This document shows, in pieces, positions 9,281 to 18,693 of a DNA stretch of 64,000 nt. How positions within the stretch are numbered: the first letter of the stretch is position 1; each line of letters starts with the position of its first letter. The stretch comes from Acinetobacter bouvetii (GTDB taxonomy: Bacteria > Pseudomonadota > Gammaproteobacteria > Pseudomonadales > Moraxellaceae). The stretch covers positions 1-64,000 of the forward strand of contig NZ_CADDTS010000048.1 in the NCBI RefSeq assembly GCF_902753875.1, in the 5' to 3' direction. The notes under the pieces are model-generated. The model saw only the letters and a program-made list of their open reading frames with translations, did not search any database and was not told where the DNA came from. The position numbers and the translations under genes were made by a program.

Positions 9281-11269
9281 TTAGTCCTTCTTCAAGTGTT
9301 TTTCAAGTTGAGCATAGCGTTCAGCTTCAATGCGTTCAACTTCAGCAGCAGGTACATAGTAATCCACTTTCTTAGTGAAAGAAGAAGCAATGAAGCTGAT
9401 GATTGCAGCAATGAAGGTTACAGCTACTAGCCACCAAATGTGCCAGATTAATGCAAAGCCCATTACAGTAATGAACATCGCAATAATGAAACCAGCCGCA
9501 CGGTTGGTTGGCATATGAATATCTTCATATTGAGTTGGTTTAGCGTATGCTATGCCGTTTTCTTTATCAGTCCAGAAAGTATCAATACCATTGATCTTTG
9601 GAAGATAAGCAAAGTTATAGAATGGAGCAGGAGATGAAGTTGACCATTCAAGTACACGACCATCCCAAGCATCGCCTGTAATGTCCATGTTGTCTTTGCG
9701 TTGTAAGAAACCAACAACGATTTGCATAATGAAACATGCAATACCAAGTGCAACAAGAACTGCACCAAACATCGCGATGTTTACATATGGATCCCAATCC
9801 GGGTTGTCAAATGTATTCAAACGACGAGTCATACCCATGAAACCAAGGATATAAAGTGGCATGAACGCAAAATAGAAACCGAAGAACCAGAACCAGAATG
9901 CAGCTTTACCCCAAGCTTCATTTAGTTTCCAGCCAAACATTTTTGGCCAGTAGAAAATGATACCCGCGAACATTGCGAATACAACACCACCAATAATTAC
10001 GTTATGGAAGTGAGCGATCAGGAATAAAGAGTTGTGTACCAAGAAGTCCGCTGGTGGAACTGCCATCAATACACCTGTTAAACCACCGATACCGAAAGTC
10101 ACAAGGAAGCCAAGTGTCCAAAGCATAGGGGTAGTAAAGGTAATGCGACCCTTGTACATGGTGAATAACCAAGAGAAGATTTTCACACCAGTAGGGATGG
10201 CAATAATCATGGTCATGATACCGAAGAACGCGTTAACGTTGGCACCTGCACCCATGGTAAAGAAGTGGTGAACCCATACAACGAATGACAATACTGTGAT
10301 TGCTACAGTTGCATACACCATTGATTTGTAACCGAACAACGCTTTGCGAGAGAAAGTCGCAACAACTTCTGAGTAAATACCAAAAGCAGGTAATACCAAG
10401 ATGTAAACTTCTGGGTGACCCCAAGTCCAAATCAAGTTTACATACAACATTGGGCTACCACCCAAGTCATTTGTAAAGAAGTGGAAACCGAAGTAACGGT
10501 CAAGTGACAACATTGCAATAGTTGCAGTCAACACTGGGAACGCTGCGATAATCAATACGGCTGTACATAAAGCTGTCCAGGTAAAGATTGGCATATCCAT
10601 AAGTGTCATGCCAGGTGCACGCATTTTAATGATGGTAACAAAGAAGTTCACACCAGTTAAAAGTGTACCCAGACCTGAAATTTGCAGTGCCCAAATGTAG
10701 TAATCCACACCTACACCAGGAGAATATTCGATACCAGAAAGAGGTGGATAAGCCATCCAACCTGTTGCAGCGAATTCACCAATTGCAAGTGAAGCCATCA
10801 TCAAACCAGCAGCACCGGCGAATAACCAGAAGCTCAATGAGTTTAATAATGGGAATGCAACGTCGCGTGCACCGATTTGAAGCGGTACAGAGATGTTCAT
10901 TAAACCAACAACAAGACCCATTGCCACGAAGAAGATCATGATTACGCCATGCGCAGTAAAGATCTGATCGTAATGTTCTGGATGTAAATAGCCTTCACCA
11001 CCACCTTTTGCAAGGAACTGCTGAAGACGCATCATGATTGCATCGGCAAAGCCACGCACTAGCATGACAATGGATACAAAGATGTACATGATACCAATTT
11101 TTTTATGGTCTACAGATGTGAACCATTCGTTCCACAAGTAGCTCCATTTTTTAAAGTAGGTGATACCTGCAACAACTGCAATACCGCCTAGGACCATCAT
11201 TGCAACTGTTACCAGCACGATTGGATCGTGTGGAATTGCATCAGGACCTAACTTACCTAATAAGCTCAT
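9281..11269 (-). CDS. cyoB: Cytochrome o ubiquinol oxidase subunit I
   Basis: This is the catalytic subunit that reduces oxygen to water and pumps protons, using heme b, heme o3 and CuB. All metal ligands can be seen: the His of [11 protein letters not shown] for low-spin heme, [15 protein letters not shown] (CuB His and cross-linked Tyr), WVHHFFTMG (two CuB His) and [11 protein letters not shown] (high-spin and low-spin heme His). The 662-residue length and about 15 helices match E. coli CyoB. It lies between cyoA and cyoC with gaps of three or four bases. Confidence 0.97.
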   Translation of the reverse strand: MSLLGKLGPDAIPHDPIVLVTVAMMVLGGIAVVAGITYFKKWSYLWNEWFTSVDHKKIGIMYIFVSIVMLVRGFADAIMMRLQQFLAKGGGEGYLHPEHYDQIFTAHGVIMIFFVAMGLVVGLMNISVPLQIGARDVAFPLLNSLSFWLFAGAAGLMMASLAIGEFAATGWMAYPPLSGIEYSPGVGVDYYIWALQISGLGTLLTGVNFFVTIIKMRAPGMTLMDMPIFTWTALCTAVLIIAAFPVLTATIAMLSLDRYFGFHFFTNDLGGSPMLYVNLIWTWGHPEVYILVLPAFGIYSEVVATFSRKALFGYKSMVYATVAITVLSFVVWVHHFFTMGAGANVNAFFGIMTMIIAIPTGVKIFSWLFTMYKGRITFTTPMLWTLGFLVTFGIGGLTGVLMAVPPADFLVHNSLFLIAHFHNVIIGGVVFAMFAGIIFYWPKMFGWKLNEAWGKAAFWFWFFGFYFAFMPLYILGFMGMTRRLNTFDNPDWDPYVNIAMFGAVLVALGIACFIMQIVVGFLQRKDNMDITGDAWDGRVLEWSTSSPAPFYNFAYLPKINGIDTFWTDKENGIAYAKPTQYEDIHMPTNRAAGFIIAMFITVMGFALIWHIWWLVAVTFIAAIISFIASSFTKKVDYYVPAAEVERIEAERYAQLEKHLKKD

Positions 11270-11272
11270 GTC

Positions 11273-12343
11273 TTATTCCCCTACAGAAGCAGTCGCATGA
11301 TCAGCACCTGCATGAGCTTCAGAAGCAGCAGCTTCATGACCAGCAGTCGCTGAATGATCAGCACCGTGGTAATTACTCATGTATTTGTTGATCACAGATT
11401 CGAACAATTTAGGCTCTACTGAAGAATAATAAGTCACTGGGTGTGGCTTAGTTGGGTAAGGCTTCATTGCTTCAGCAGCAGCCTTCTCTTCAGGAGTTTG
11501 GGCATTCACAACCATTGCTTCGATTTGGTGCTTAGAACGGTTACCGTCACGTAAGGTTGCAAATTCAGCTTGGTCTAAAACAGTTTTTTGAACTGCTTCA
11601 GGATTTACTGAAGTACCGTTACCTGCTTTAACTGCAGCGACCCATTGCGCGAACTGAGCGTCAGTCACAGAGTGAGCACGGAAACGCATTTGCGAGAAGC
11701 CATAACCTGAATAGTTAGAAGAGAAACCGCGGTAGCCTTCAGCTGGGCTGGTTTCATTTGCCAAGAAGTTCAGGTGAGTCTGCATCCCTGCCATAGCATA
11801 AATCTGACCAGACAATGCAGGAATAAAGAACGAGTTCATTGTGAAGTTAGAAGTTAAACGAAGGCTAACCGGAGTTTTTTCTGGGAAGCGAATTTCGTTA
11901 ACAGTTGCAATGTTTTGTTCTGGGTAGATGAAGATCCATTTGAATTGTTCAGCAATAACCTGAACAGTTAATGGTGCTTTATCTGACTCAAGCGGACGGT
12001 ATGGGTCATACTTGTGGGAACCCCACCAAGTTAACCAAGCTAAAATACCAATAATAATGACAGGAATACCCCATACTACAATTTCAATTGCAGTTGAGTG
12101 TGCCCATGTAGGTTTATAGTCTGCATCTTTATTCGACGCGCGATATTTCCAACCAAACCACAATGCCATAACTGCTGATGGAATAACCACCAAAAGCATT
12201 AAGTAAATCGCAGTCATCATCAGGCTACTTTGACCTTCAGCAACTGGACCTTTTGAGTTTAGAAGTACCATATCACCACCGCACCCAGTCAAGAGTGCAG
12301 CCATCGCAGATAAAGACAATACAGCTAAAATTGTTTGTCTCAT
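11273..12343 (-). CDS. cyoA: Cytochrome o ubiquinol oxidase subunit II
   Basis: Subunit II carries the periplasmic cupredoxin-like domain, which has lost CuA in quinol oxidases. The 356-residue protein is a lipoprotein precursor: signal segment 1-20 and lipobox LTGC with Cys21. Two transmembrane helices follow (about 41-63 and 84-107), then the globular domain with QFKWIFIYPEQNIATVNE and the late part SGYGFSQMRFRAHSV. CuA ligands of the CxxxC type are absent, as expected for a quinol rather than cytochrome c oxidase. The C-terminal 30 residues are Ala/His/Glu-rich and low-complexity. It is the first gene of the operon. Confidence 0.96.
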   Translation of the reverse strand: MRQTILAVLSLSAMAALLTGCGGDMVLLNSKGPVAEGQSSLMMTAIYLMLLVVIPSAVMALWFGWKYRASNKDADYKPTWAHSTAIEIVVWGIPVIIIGILAWLTWWGSHKYDPYRPLESDKAPLTVQVIAEQFKWIFIYPEQNIATVNEIRFPEKTPVSLRLTSNFTMNSFFIPALSGQIYAMAGMQTHLNFLANETSPAEGYRGFSSNYSGYGFSQMRFRAHSVTDAQFAQWVAAVKAGNGTSVNPEAVQKTVLDQAEFATLRDGNRSKHQIEAMVVNAQTPEEKAAAEAMKPYPTKPHPVTYYSSVEPKLFESVINKYMSNYHGADHSATAGHEAAASEAHAGADHATASVGE

Positions 12344-12399
12344 TTTACAACCTCGGTGAAGAGTCCCATTCCCTAATTTAATATGGGATAGCGATTAAA

Positions 12400-12474
12400 G
12401 TGTCGCATGATTGAGAATGTTTATTTACACTTAGAAATTCTAAGCATACTAAAGCCTTCTCAATCATGAGACAC
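12400..12474. promoter_or_regulatory. Large inverted repeat upstream of cyoA
   Basis: The arms 12400-12417 and 12457-12474 match at 17 of 18 positions (GTGTC.CATGATTGAGAA). The loop contains a second perfect dyad, CTTAGAA-A-TTCTAAG at 12430-12444. It lies 57-131 bases before cyoA, so it is either in the 5' leader or overlaps the promoter. There is no U-tract after either arm, which argues against a simple terminator. A role in controlling the operon is an inference. Confidence 0.6.
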
Positions 12475-12622
12475 CGCTACGTTGTAGGGCATTATGCCTT
12501 ATATCGACAAACTAAGCTATATGTAAAATGGCTTTAAATACCTGTTATAAAAACTGATTTTTTTACTCGGAATTAATCTTTTAATATAATAATTTTAGTT
12601 TAATATCAATATTCTGGGGAAA

Positions 12623-12648
12623 AACAGGGATGTAAAAATATCCCTGTT
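12623..12648 (-). terminator. Terminator after the RDD gene
   Basis: The stem AACAGGGAT / ATCCCTGTT is followed by TTTTT when read on the minus strand, just past the stop codon at 12660. Confidence 0.7.
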
Positions 12649-12659
12649 GAATTGTGTGA

Positions 12660-13430
12660 TTATTGTTTGATCACTTTGGTTTTTGCCAATTGATCGTGTA
12701 AAGTTTGACGCTTTTTACCAAATGCAAAGACATGATCAATGATGGTGATGAAAGGCATGAACAACATATTCAGGATAATAAAAATAAAACTGCGTAGTGT
12801 AAATGCGCGCATCAGGCTGACTTTTTCACCGGTATTGATATCGACAATTTTGATTTTGGTGAGTTTTTTGCCAATGCTTTGACCTGATTTTGCCAGCAAA
12901 AAGGCCTGTATACCCAGCATGATAATGATGTAGACAAACATTGCCTGCCATGCCTCTACTGGAATGAGACTAAACAATTGCTGTTGTAATTGCATGGCTT
13001 GAGTTGAGCTGTCAGCAGACTGCATTTTTTGTTGAATCTCGGATAACTGGTTCACTTGTTCGGGTTTTAAAAAGAACGAAGGAATCGCAGCCGCAGGTAG
13101 CCAAAGCAATAAATCAATAATTTTGGCCAATACTCGTGTACTAATGGAAGCGAGTTCATTATTTTGAACTGATTTTCTTTCCACCTGAATTTTACTGATG
13201 CCTGAATTCTGCGCAGGAGCTTGGTGAGTGAAAGTAGGCGGAGCTGTATAACCTGCAGGTTCATATACAAGTTTACCTTGGGTTAATTCACCTAAAGCCT
13301 TCCATTCAGTCATACCTTGGTGCCAAGCCAAGTCTGTAAGCAAAACTTGCTGGCTAGCGAGCATTTGATTCAGTTGCTCTATGGTGTATGGACCAGCTTG
13401 TTGATTATTACGAGCCAAGTAAATTTGCAT
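12660..13430 (-). CDS. RDD-family membrane protein with GYF-like N-terminus
   Basis: The 256-residue protein has two parts. Residues 1-50 form a GYF_2-like domain (IYLARNNQQAGPYTIEQL then DLAWHQGMTEWKALGEL), a fold that binds peptides or acts as a sensor. Residues about 95-250 form an RDD domain with three hydrophobic segments: RVLAKIIDLLLWLPAAAI opens with the conserved Arg and Asp, then AMFVYIIIMLGIQAFLL, then GKKLTKIKIVD and AFTLRSFIFIILNMLFMP. RDD proteins are poorly defined; some affect ion transport. It is transcribed alone, with terminators on both sides. Confidence 0.8.
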   Translation of the reverse strand: MQIYLARNNQQAGPYTIEQLNQMLASQQVLLTDLAWHQGMTEWKALGELTQGKLVYEPAGYTAPPTFTHQAPAQNSGISKIQVERKSVQNNELASISTRVLAKIIDLLLWLPAAAIPSFFLKPEQVNQLSEIQQKMQSADSSTQAMQLQQQLFSLIPVEAWQAMFVYIIIMLGIQAFLLAKSGQSIGKKLTKIKIVDINTGEKVSLMRAFTLRSFIFIILNMLFMPFITIIDHVFAFGKKRQTLHDQLAKTKVIKQ

Positions 13431-13492
13431 AAATATTAAATCTCAAAAACGTGAATTGGGTTTGTATAGCAAACCTTTAAATTATAGATGAA

Positions 13493-13522
13493 AAAAAAAG
13501 ACCCACATGTGGGTCTTTTTTT
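13493..13522 (-). terminator. Terminator after ppsA
   Basis: The palindrome AAAAAAAGACCCAC / GTGGGTCTTTTTTT is followed by T-tracts. It separates ppsA from the RDD gene. Confidence 0.85.
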
Positions 13523-13533
13523 AACATAGTTTA

Positions 13534-15912
13534 TTAAGCTTGTTGAGCTTTTTCTTCAGCAAGGAAGAACCAGGTGTCTAAAACTGAGTCTGGATTTAAT
13601 GATACAGATTCAATACCTTGTTCCATTAGCCATTTAGCAAGGTCTGGGTGATCAGAAGGGCCTTGACCACAAATACCTACGTATTTACCTGCTTTACGAC
13701 AAGCATGGATGGCCATAGAAAGCAATGCTTTAACTGCTGGATCACGTTCGTCAAACAGGTGAGAAACAATGCCTGAGTCACGGTCAAGACCAAGTGTTAA
13801 CTGAGTCAAGTCATTAGAACCGATAGAGAAACCATCGAAGTGTTCAAGGAACTGTTCAGCTAACAATGCGTTAGTTGGAAGTTCACACATCATGATCACT
13901 TTAAGACCATTTTCACCACGTTTAAGACCGTTAAGTGCTAACAGTTCAATAACACGTTTCGCTTCAGCAACTGTACGTACAAAAGGAATCATGATTTGAA
14001 TGTTGGTTAAACCCATTTCGTCACGTGCTTTTTTCAACGCGCGGCATTCAAGTTCGAAACAGTCACGGAAGTTATCAGAAACATAACGGCTTGCACCACG
14101 GAAGCCCAACATTGGGTTTTCTTCTTCCGGTTCGTATAACTTACCACCGATCAAGTTTGCATATTCATTTGACTTGAAGTCAGACATACGAACAATTACT
14201 GGTTTGTCAGCAAAAGCAGCAGCAAGAGTAGAGATACCTTCAACCAATTTTTCTACATAGAATTCGATTGGAGAAGAGTAACCTGCAGTACGAGCCATTA
14301 CAGCTGCACGAGTTTCGCGTGGCAGGCTGTCAATGTTTAACAATGCTTTAGGATGTACACCAATCATACGGTTGATGATGAATTCTAAACGAGCAAGACC
14401 TACACCTTCGTTCGGGATTTGCGCAAAGTCAAATGCACGGTCAGGGTTACCGACGTTCATCATGATCTTGAACGGAAGTTTAGGCATAGATTCAATAGAG
14501 TTACGTTGAATTTCGAAATCTAAAGAGCCTTCATAAATAAAGCCAGTATCACCTTCAGCACAAGAAACAGTCACTTCTTGACCATCAGTCAATACTTCAG
14601 TTGCATTACCACAACCTACAATTGCTGGAACACCAAGCTCACGAGCAATGATTGCAGCGTGACAAGTACGACCACCACGGTTAGTAACAATGGCAGCAGC
14701 ACGTTTCATGACTGGTTCCCAATCCGGGTCAGTCATGTCTGATACAAGTACGTCACCGTCTTGTACTTTGTCCATTTCTTTGATAGAGGTTACGATGCGA
14801 ACGCGGCCAGAACCGATACGTTGACCGATTGAGCGACCTTCACAAAGAACAGTACCTTTTTGTTTTAACAGGTAACGCTCCATAGTGCCGACATTTTCAC
14901 GGCTTTTCACAGTTTCAGGACGTGCCTGAACGATATAGATTTGACCGTCATCACCATCTTTGGCCCATTCAATATCCATAGGCGCTTGATAATGTTCTTC
15001 AATAATCAAGGCTTGTTTAGCCAACTCTTGAAGTTCATGGTCATTCAGAGCGAATTGTTGACGATCAGCTTTTTCTACATCTACGACAACAACCGATTTA
15101 CCTGCAGCGCCTTCTTCACCATAAACCATTTTTTGATGTTTAGAGCCTAAGTTGCGGCGAAGGATAGAGTGTTTACCGTTTTTAAGCAGCGGTTTGGAAA
15201 TATAGAATTCGTCAGGGTTTACTGCACCTTGAACGACCATTTCACCCAAGCCGTAAGAAGCGGTGATAAATACTGCGTCACGGAAACCAGATTCTGTATC
15301 AAGTGTGAACATTACACCCGCAGCGCCAGTTTCAGAGCGAACCATGCGTTGTACACCTGCAGAAAGAGCAACAACGTCATGTGCGAAGTTTTGGTGTACA
15401 CGGTAAGAAATAGCGCGGTCGTTATAAAGTGAAGCAAACACTTCTTTGATCGCGATTAAAACGTTATCAATACCGCGAATGTTCAAGAAAGTTTCTTGTT
15501 GGCCGGCGAAAGATGCATCCGGTAAGTCTTCTGCTGTCGCAGATGAACGAACGGCAACCGCGATATCAGGGTTGCCGTTAGAAAGTTCTGCAAAAGCGTC
15601 ACGAACTTCTTTTTCGAGTTCAGGCGTAAGTGGAGCATCTACAATCCATTGACGGATTTTAGCGCCAGTTTCAGCTAGAGCGATAACGTCATCAACGTTA
15701 AGCGCTGCAAGCTCTGCGTTAATTTTAGCGTTCAGGCCACTTTTCTCGAGGAATTCACGATAAGCAGCAGCTGTAGTAGCAAAACCACCAGGTACAGAAA
15801 CACCAGCATTTGATAAATGGCTGATCATTTCGCCCAAAGATGAGTTTTTACCACCCACGAGTTCTACGTCGTGTTTCCCTAATTTTTCTAGACCAATTAC
15901 GCGCGCTTCCAA
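13534..15912 (-). CDS. ppsA: Phosphoenolpyruvate synthase
   Basis: PpsA converts pyruvate and ATP into phosphoenolpyruvate, AMP and phosphate, the first step of gluconeogenesis from pyruvate. The 792 residues match the family. The N-terminal ATP-grasp part includes [12 protein letters not shown] and [19 protein letters not shown] (about 121-139). The swivelling phosphohistidine domain carries [15 protein letters not shown] with the catalytic H418 and its regulatory Thr (T416). The C-terminal PEP-binding barrel includes [17 protein letters not shown] and the catalytic-loop GICGQGPSD. It is divergent from ppsR, whose product phosphorylates and reactivates PpsA. Confidence 0.97.
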   Translation of the reverse strand: MEARVIGLEKLGKHDVELVGGKNSSLGEMISHLSNAGVSVPGGFATTAAAYREFLEKSGLNAKINAELAALNVDDVIALAETGAKIRQWIVDAPLTPELEKEVRDAFAELSNGNPDIAVAVRSSATAEDLPDASFAGQQETFLNIRGIDNVLIAIKEVFASLYNDRAISYRVHQNFAHDVVALSAGVQRMVRSETGAAGVMFTLDTESGFRDAVFITASYGLGEMVVQGAVNPDEFYISKPLLKNGKHSILRRNLGSKHQKMVYGEEGAAGKSVVVVDVEKADRQQFALNDHELQELAKQALIIEEHYQAPMDIEWAKDGDDGQIYIVQARPETVKSRENVGTMERYLLKQKGTVLCEGRSIGQRIGSGRVRIVTSIKEMDKVQDGDVLVSDMTDPDWEPVMKRAAAIVTNRGGRTCHAAIIARELGVPAIVGCGNATEVLTDGQEVTVSCAEGDTGFIYEGSLDFEIQRNSIESMPKLPFKIMMNVGNPDRAFDFAQIPNEGVGLARLEFIINRMIGVHPKALLNIDSLPRETRAAVMARTAGYSSPIEFYVEKLVEGISTLAAAFADKPVIVRMSDFKSNEYANLIGGKLYEPEEENPMLGFRGASRYVSDNFRDCFELECRALKKARDEMGLTNIQIMIPFVRTVAEAKRVIELLALNGLKRGENGLKVIMMCELPTNALLAEQFLEHFDGFSIGSNDLTQLTLGLDRDSGIVSHLFDERDPAVKALLSMAIHACRKAGKYVGICGQGPSDHPDLAKWLMEQGIESVSLNPDSVLDTWFFLAEEKAQQA

Positions 15913-16065
15913 AGTTGTTACTCCACTTTTGCAGTATTAATCACTATCTTGGCATGAAATTATAACAAATCGCTGAGCTTTTTGATTTACTCGGCGACAG
16001 TCATGTAAGATCGGTTTACTATAAAGATTATATAGCACTTAGACAAATATTTGAGGAGAATTTTA

Positions 16066-16902
16066 ATGTCAGAAGGTAAACAGATAAAGCGCAGTGTTTT
16101 TTTTATATCCGATGGTACTGCAATTACTGCTGAAACCCTTGGCCATTCACTGTTGGCACAGTTTCCTCATGTAGATTTTGACATTCATATTATTCCTTAT
16201 ATTAGCTCTGAAGAGGCCGCAATGAATGTGGTCGCTGAAATCAACCAGCGCGCTGATCTGGATGGGCAACAGCCATTGGTGTTTGATACCCTTGTAGATC
16301 CCTATGTACGGGACATTATCAACACTGCGAATGCTGTAAATCTTGATGTTTTTGAGGGGCTTATTGGTAAACTTTCTGAGGTTTTGGGGACGGCTCCTAC
16401 AACTTTAGTCGGACAAACCCATGCAGTCACTGATTCTGAGTCTTATAAAGCGCGTATTGATGCGGTTCATTTTGCCTTGGATAATGATGATGGCGCGCGT
16501 ACCCGTCACTATGACAAAGCAGATTTGATCCTGATTGGTGTATCACGCTCCGGTAAAACACCGACTTCAATTTACTTGTCATTACAGTTTGGTATTCGCG
16601 TTGCGAACTATCCTTTGACTGAAGAAGATCTGGATGACAACCGTTTGCCATCGGTTTTAAAAGAACATAAACATAAGCTGTTTGGCTTGATGATTGATGC
16701 CGAGCGCCTTGTGGCGATCCGCACAGAACGTAAGGCTAACAGTCGTTATGCAAGTTTCAGTCAATGTCAGATGGAACTGCGCGCGGTAGAGGGTATTTAT
16801 ATTTCTGAAGGGATTAAATATCTGAATGTTTCTGAAATGTCGATTGAGGAAATTTCAACCCGTATTTTACAGATGACGGGGCTTAAACGTCGCATTGGTT
16901 AA
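16066..16902 (+). CDS. ppsR: PEP synthase regulatory protein (kinase/pyrophosphorylase)
   Basis: This DUF299-family protein inactivates PEP synthase by ADP-dependent phosphorylation of the Thr next to the catalytic His and reverses it with phosphate. The 278-residue protein starts at the ATG at 16066, which has a GAGGAG ribosome site; the frame is open 15 bases further upstream, but that would begin inside the ribosome site. The P-loop-like motif GVSRSGKT is at 158-165, and FFISDGTAITAETLG (about 12-26) is the conserved N-terminal signature. It is divergent from its target gene ppsA across 153 bases. Confidence 0.95.
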   Translation: MSEGKQIKRSVFFISDGTAITAETLGHSLLAQFPHVDFDIHIIPYISSEEAAMNVVAEINQRADLDGQQPLVFDTLVDPYVRDIINTANAVNLDVFEGLIGKLSEVLGTAPTTLVGQTHAVTDSESYKARIDAVHFALDNDDGARTRHYDKADLILIGVSRSGKTPTSIYLSLQFGIRVANYPLTEEDLDDNRLPSVLKEHKHKLFGLMIDAERLVAIRTERKANSRYASFSQCQMELRAVEGIYISEGIKYLNVSEMSIEEISTRILQMTGLKRRIG

Positions 16903-16908
16903 ATTTAA

Positions 16909-16940
16909 AAGTAGAGTTAAATCAAGGTTTAACTCTACTT
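16909..16940 (+). terminator. Hairpin after ppsR
   Basis: The 13-base-pair stem AAGTAGAGTTAAA / TTTAACTCTACTT has a TCAAGG loop. The T-run after it is weak, so termination may be incomplete and the next gene could receive read-through. Confidence 0.55.
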
Positions 16941-16971
16941 ATTAATAATCGAAAATAACAAGTGTCATAAT

Positions 16972-17742
16972 ATGAATAAAATATTAAAACTCAATCAGCA
17001 GATTTTGTGTTTAGCTATTTTGGCTTTGCTAACTAGTCATGTTTTTGCTGAATCTTTGGTTCAATTTGAAAGTAATCTGATCAATCAATATGATAAAGTC
17101 AGTTTAACCGACAGTTATGAAAGTGAAGGTATTAACCAAGAAGTTAGTTTAAAAATATCTAATTTTATTCAAAGTCATCCACAAAGTTTTGCCTATAATT
17201 TTAAAAAATTAGTCAGTAAAAGCATGGTTTCGATCCGCTATAGCCCTGATCAAAAGCTTAAATTTTATACGTTTGATATTTCTGCTGGCGGTACTATGCG
17301 GGAATTTGAGTCCTATGTGCAGTTTAAATATAAGGGCAACGTCATTACACAGGCACTAGCCGACAGTGGATTTATCAAATCGATTCAGCAAACCGAGCTG
17401 AATAAAGTGCCCACGTATTTTATTTCCCGGACGTATATTGGCAGTAGTTGTGTAGGTGCATATGATATTCAAGCCGCACAAATTCAAAATGCCAAATATA
17501 AAGCGGTAAAGGTGTTTAAGACCAAAACCAAAGCACTGGATCATATTGATGTCAGTTATGACTGTCATTATTATCCAAAAAATATTCAACCTTATAATAT
17601 GAACCGTCACTATATTCGTGTTTCCAAAAATCTTGGAAATATCGATATTTTAGTCATTAAACCATCAGGTGAATTAACTCCAAATTATTTGCGCTATCAA
17701 AAAACCAAAAGCAATTATCAATATATGGGTACGGTAAAATAA
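16972..17742 (+). CDS. Exported protein of unknown function
   Basis: I do not recognise this family. The 256-residue protein has a clear signal peptide (about 1-26: lysine-containing head, ILCLAILALLTS core, cleavage near HVFAES), so it is periplasmic or secreted. The mature part is rich in Tyr, Lys and Asn and contains SIRYSPDQKLKFYTFDIS and a pair of cysteines (SSCVGAYD and SYDCHYYP) that could form a disulfide. It sits 69 bases after ppsR and is convergent with the gene at 18121-18681. The region between them carries an inserted repeat. Confidence 0.7.
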   Translation: MNKILKLNQQILCLAILALLTSHVFAESLVQFESNLINQYDKVSLTDSYESEGINQEVSLKISNFIQSHPQSFAYNFKKLVSKSMVSIRYSPDQKLKFYTFDISAGGTMREFESYVQFKYKGNVITQALADSGFIKSIQQTELNKVPTYFISRTYIGSSCVGAYDIQAAQIQNAKYKAVKVFKTKTKALDHIDVSYDCHYYPKNIQPYNMNRHYIRVSKNLGNIDILVIKPSGELTPNYLRYQKTKSNYQYMGTVK

Positions 17743-17747
17743 GGCCT

Positions 17748-17764
17748 AAAAAAAGAGGCATTAC
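17748..17764. terminator. Left half of a split terminator
   Basis: AAAAAAAGAGGC at 17748-17759 followed by ATTAC would pair perfectly with GCCTCTTTTTT at 18103-18113. Joining the halves at the shared GGCATTAC gives a hairpin with an ATTACA loop, the kind of bidirectional terminator expected between convergent genes. Confidence 0.65.
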
Positions 17765-18101
17765 TGTCTCATAGCATAGTCTTGTAAAGTTTCGTTAATG
17801 AAATAGCTTTGTTATGTTTTGATTCTTTGCCTATTCGAAGATTTTAAATCATCACATTGAGTTGGAAGCATTTACTGCCCCAGTTTTTCAAGAAAATCAA
17901 ATGACATTTGTGTAGGCGATCTCTTACTTTTGAGAGGCCAAAAGTAAGCAAAAGCCTTTGTTATCCATACACAACGTCCTGAGCCAGTTTTAAGCACTGC
18001 TTTAAAATGCAGTGCAAGGATGGATAACGTGTGGCATCCTTGCCACACTGCGTGTATCCAAAGTTTGCTTGAATTAAACTCTGGAACAGGAATGGCATTA
18101 C
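17765..18101 (-). mobile_element. MITE-like structured insertion with 8-bp direct repeats (copy A locus)
   Basis: GGCATTAC occurs at 17757-17764 and again at 18094-18101, bounding 329 bases of insert. Removing the insert plus one repeat restores a terminator and leaves only 41 bases between the stop codons of two convergent genes, a normal spacing. The insert encodes no supported protein and carries the structured repeat core (17906-18048). No terminal inverted repeats are obvious, so the mobilising enzyme is unknown. The interpretation as an insertion with target-site duplication is an inference from this sequence alone. Confidence 0.65.
17906..18048 (-). repeat. Structured intergenic repeat, copy A
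   Basis: Read on the minus strand, the order is: hairpin GTGTGGCA-AGGA-TGCCACAC (18048-18029), a long-range 9-bp stem GTTATCCAT / ATGGATAAC (18028-18020 with 17968-17960) enclosing hairpin GCACTGC / GCAGTGC (18015-17994), then hairpin CTTACTTTTG / CAAAAGTAAG (17948-17923), then a tail gcctacacaaa. Copy B at 31166-31313 has the same order and near-identical sequence. Paired substitutions between copies keep two of the stems intact. Confidence 0.8.
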
Positions 18102-18113
18102 AGCCTCTTTTTT
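18102..18113. terminator. Right half of the split terminator
   Basis: GCCTCTTTTTT (18103-18113) is complementary to the left half at 17748-17759. It lies just beyond the stop codon of the minus-strand gene that ends at 18121. Confidence 0.6.
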
Positions 18114-18120
18114 GAAGACA

Positions 18121-18681
18121 TTAATAAGTGGTAATAACCACATCTACAATATGTTCAACACCTTCCATGCTTTGCACTGCATTTTCAGTGATTTTGACTA
18201 TAGGCCAGGTAATCAGTTTGCAATTGGCACGTTGTAATGCAGCGTAATAACTATCAGATTTATAAAAAACCTTATTTTCAGTTGCTGAATTCGGCATGAG
18301 CTGACGCTTTAACCAGGTATCTTGAACTTGCGACTCCAGATAACGAATGGCCAATAAAGATTTCACCCTGTTGTTAAACAAACGGCGATTTTTCACGATT
18401 AAAGGATGTGAAAGCAGTTTATGTATGCCTTTTTCAGTTTGTGGCAATATAAAAAGCGGTGTCATTTGAAAGACTTTGACAAATTGGGCTTTAGTGCAGA
18501 TCTGCTCCAAATGCATTACAGTCATTTGATTGCCACCAACTACAGCCACATTTAAATCTGTAAAATCATAATTTTTAATATCTTCTGATGCGATAATTTT
18601 TCCTTGGAATTTTTGGAAAAAATCAGGCGAATTTTGAAAGAAACCATCCAATGGATTCTTTTTCTTGTTAACCATTTGCAT
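18121..18681 (-). CDS. Stand-alone relic of a flavin-monooxygenase NADPH-binding domain
   Basis: The 186-residue protein resembles only the second Rossmann (NADPH) domain of FMO/Baeyer-Villiger monooxygenases. Residues about 44-77 read LNVAVVGGNQMTV...FVKVFQMTPLFILPQ, parallel to the family pattern KRVAVIGTGASA...VFQRTPPWVLP. The end, VFYKSDSYYAALQRANCKLITWPIVKITENAVQ then GVEHIVDVVITTY, matches the FMO stretch leading to its ATGY/F motif. The glycine motif GxGxxG is altered (GGNQMT), and the whole FAD domain is missing. It follows the ferritin-like gene by 12 bases, so the two are co-transcribed. NADPH binding is doubtful; it may be a structural partner. Confidence 0.6.
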   Translation of the reverse strand: MQMVNKKKNPLDGFFQNSPDFFQKFQGKIIASEDIKNYDFTDLNVAVVGGNQMTVMHLEQICTKAQFVKVFQMTPLFILPQTEKGIHKLLSHPLIVKNRRLFNNRVKSLLAIRYLESQVQDTWLKRQLMPNSATENKVFYKSDSYYAALQRANCKLITWPIVKITENAVQSMEGVEHIVDVVITTY

Positions 18682-18693
18682 ATCCTTGTTTTT

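Larger units (their letters stand above)
12344..12659. other. cyo leader/promoter region
   Basis: This gap holds the upstream region of the cyo operon, including the large inverted repeat listed separately and a smaller TCCCAT/ATGGGA dyad (12364-12388), and the terminator of the RDD gene at its right end. No open frame is supported. Confidence 0.6.

Noticed and set aside
9722..10271. Plus-strand frames opposite cyoB
   Set aside because: These are shadows of cyoB, with no ribosome sites and no protein family pattern.
17961..18143. Small frame on the minus strand resembling the frame at 31110-31292
   Set aside because: Both overlap the structured repeat; the protein similarity follows from the DNA repeat. 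There is no ribosome site or codon bias.
18121..18681. Possibility that this gene is a frameshifted full-length monooxygenase
   Set aside because: Only 12 bases separate it from the diiron gene upstream and no FAD-domain sequence is found in any frame nearby.
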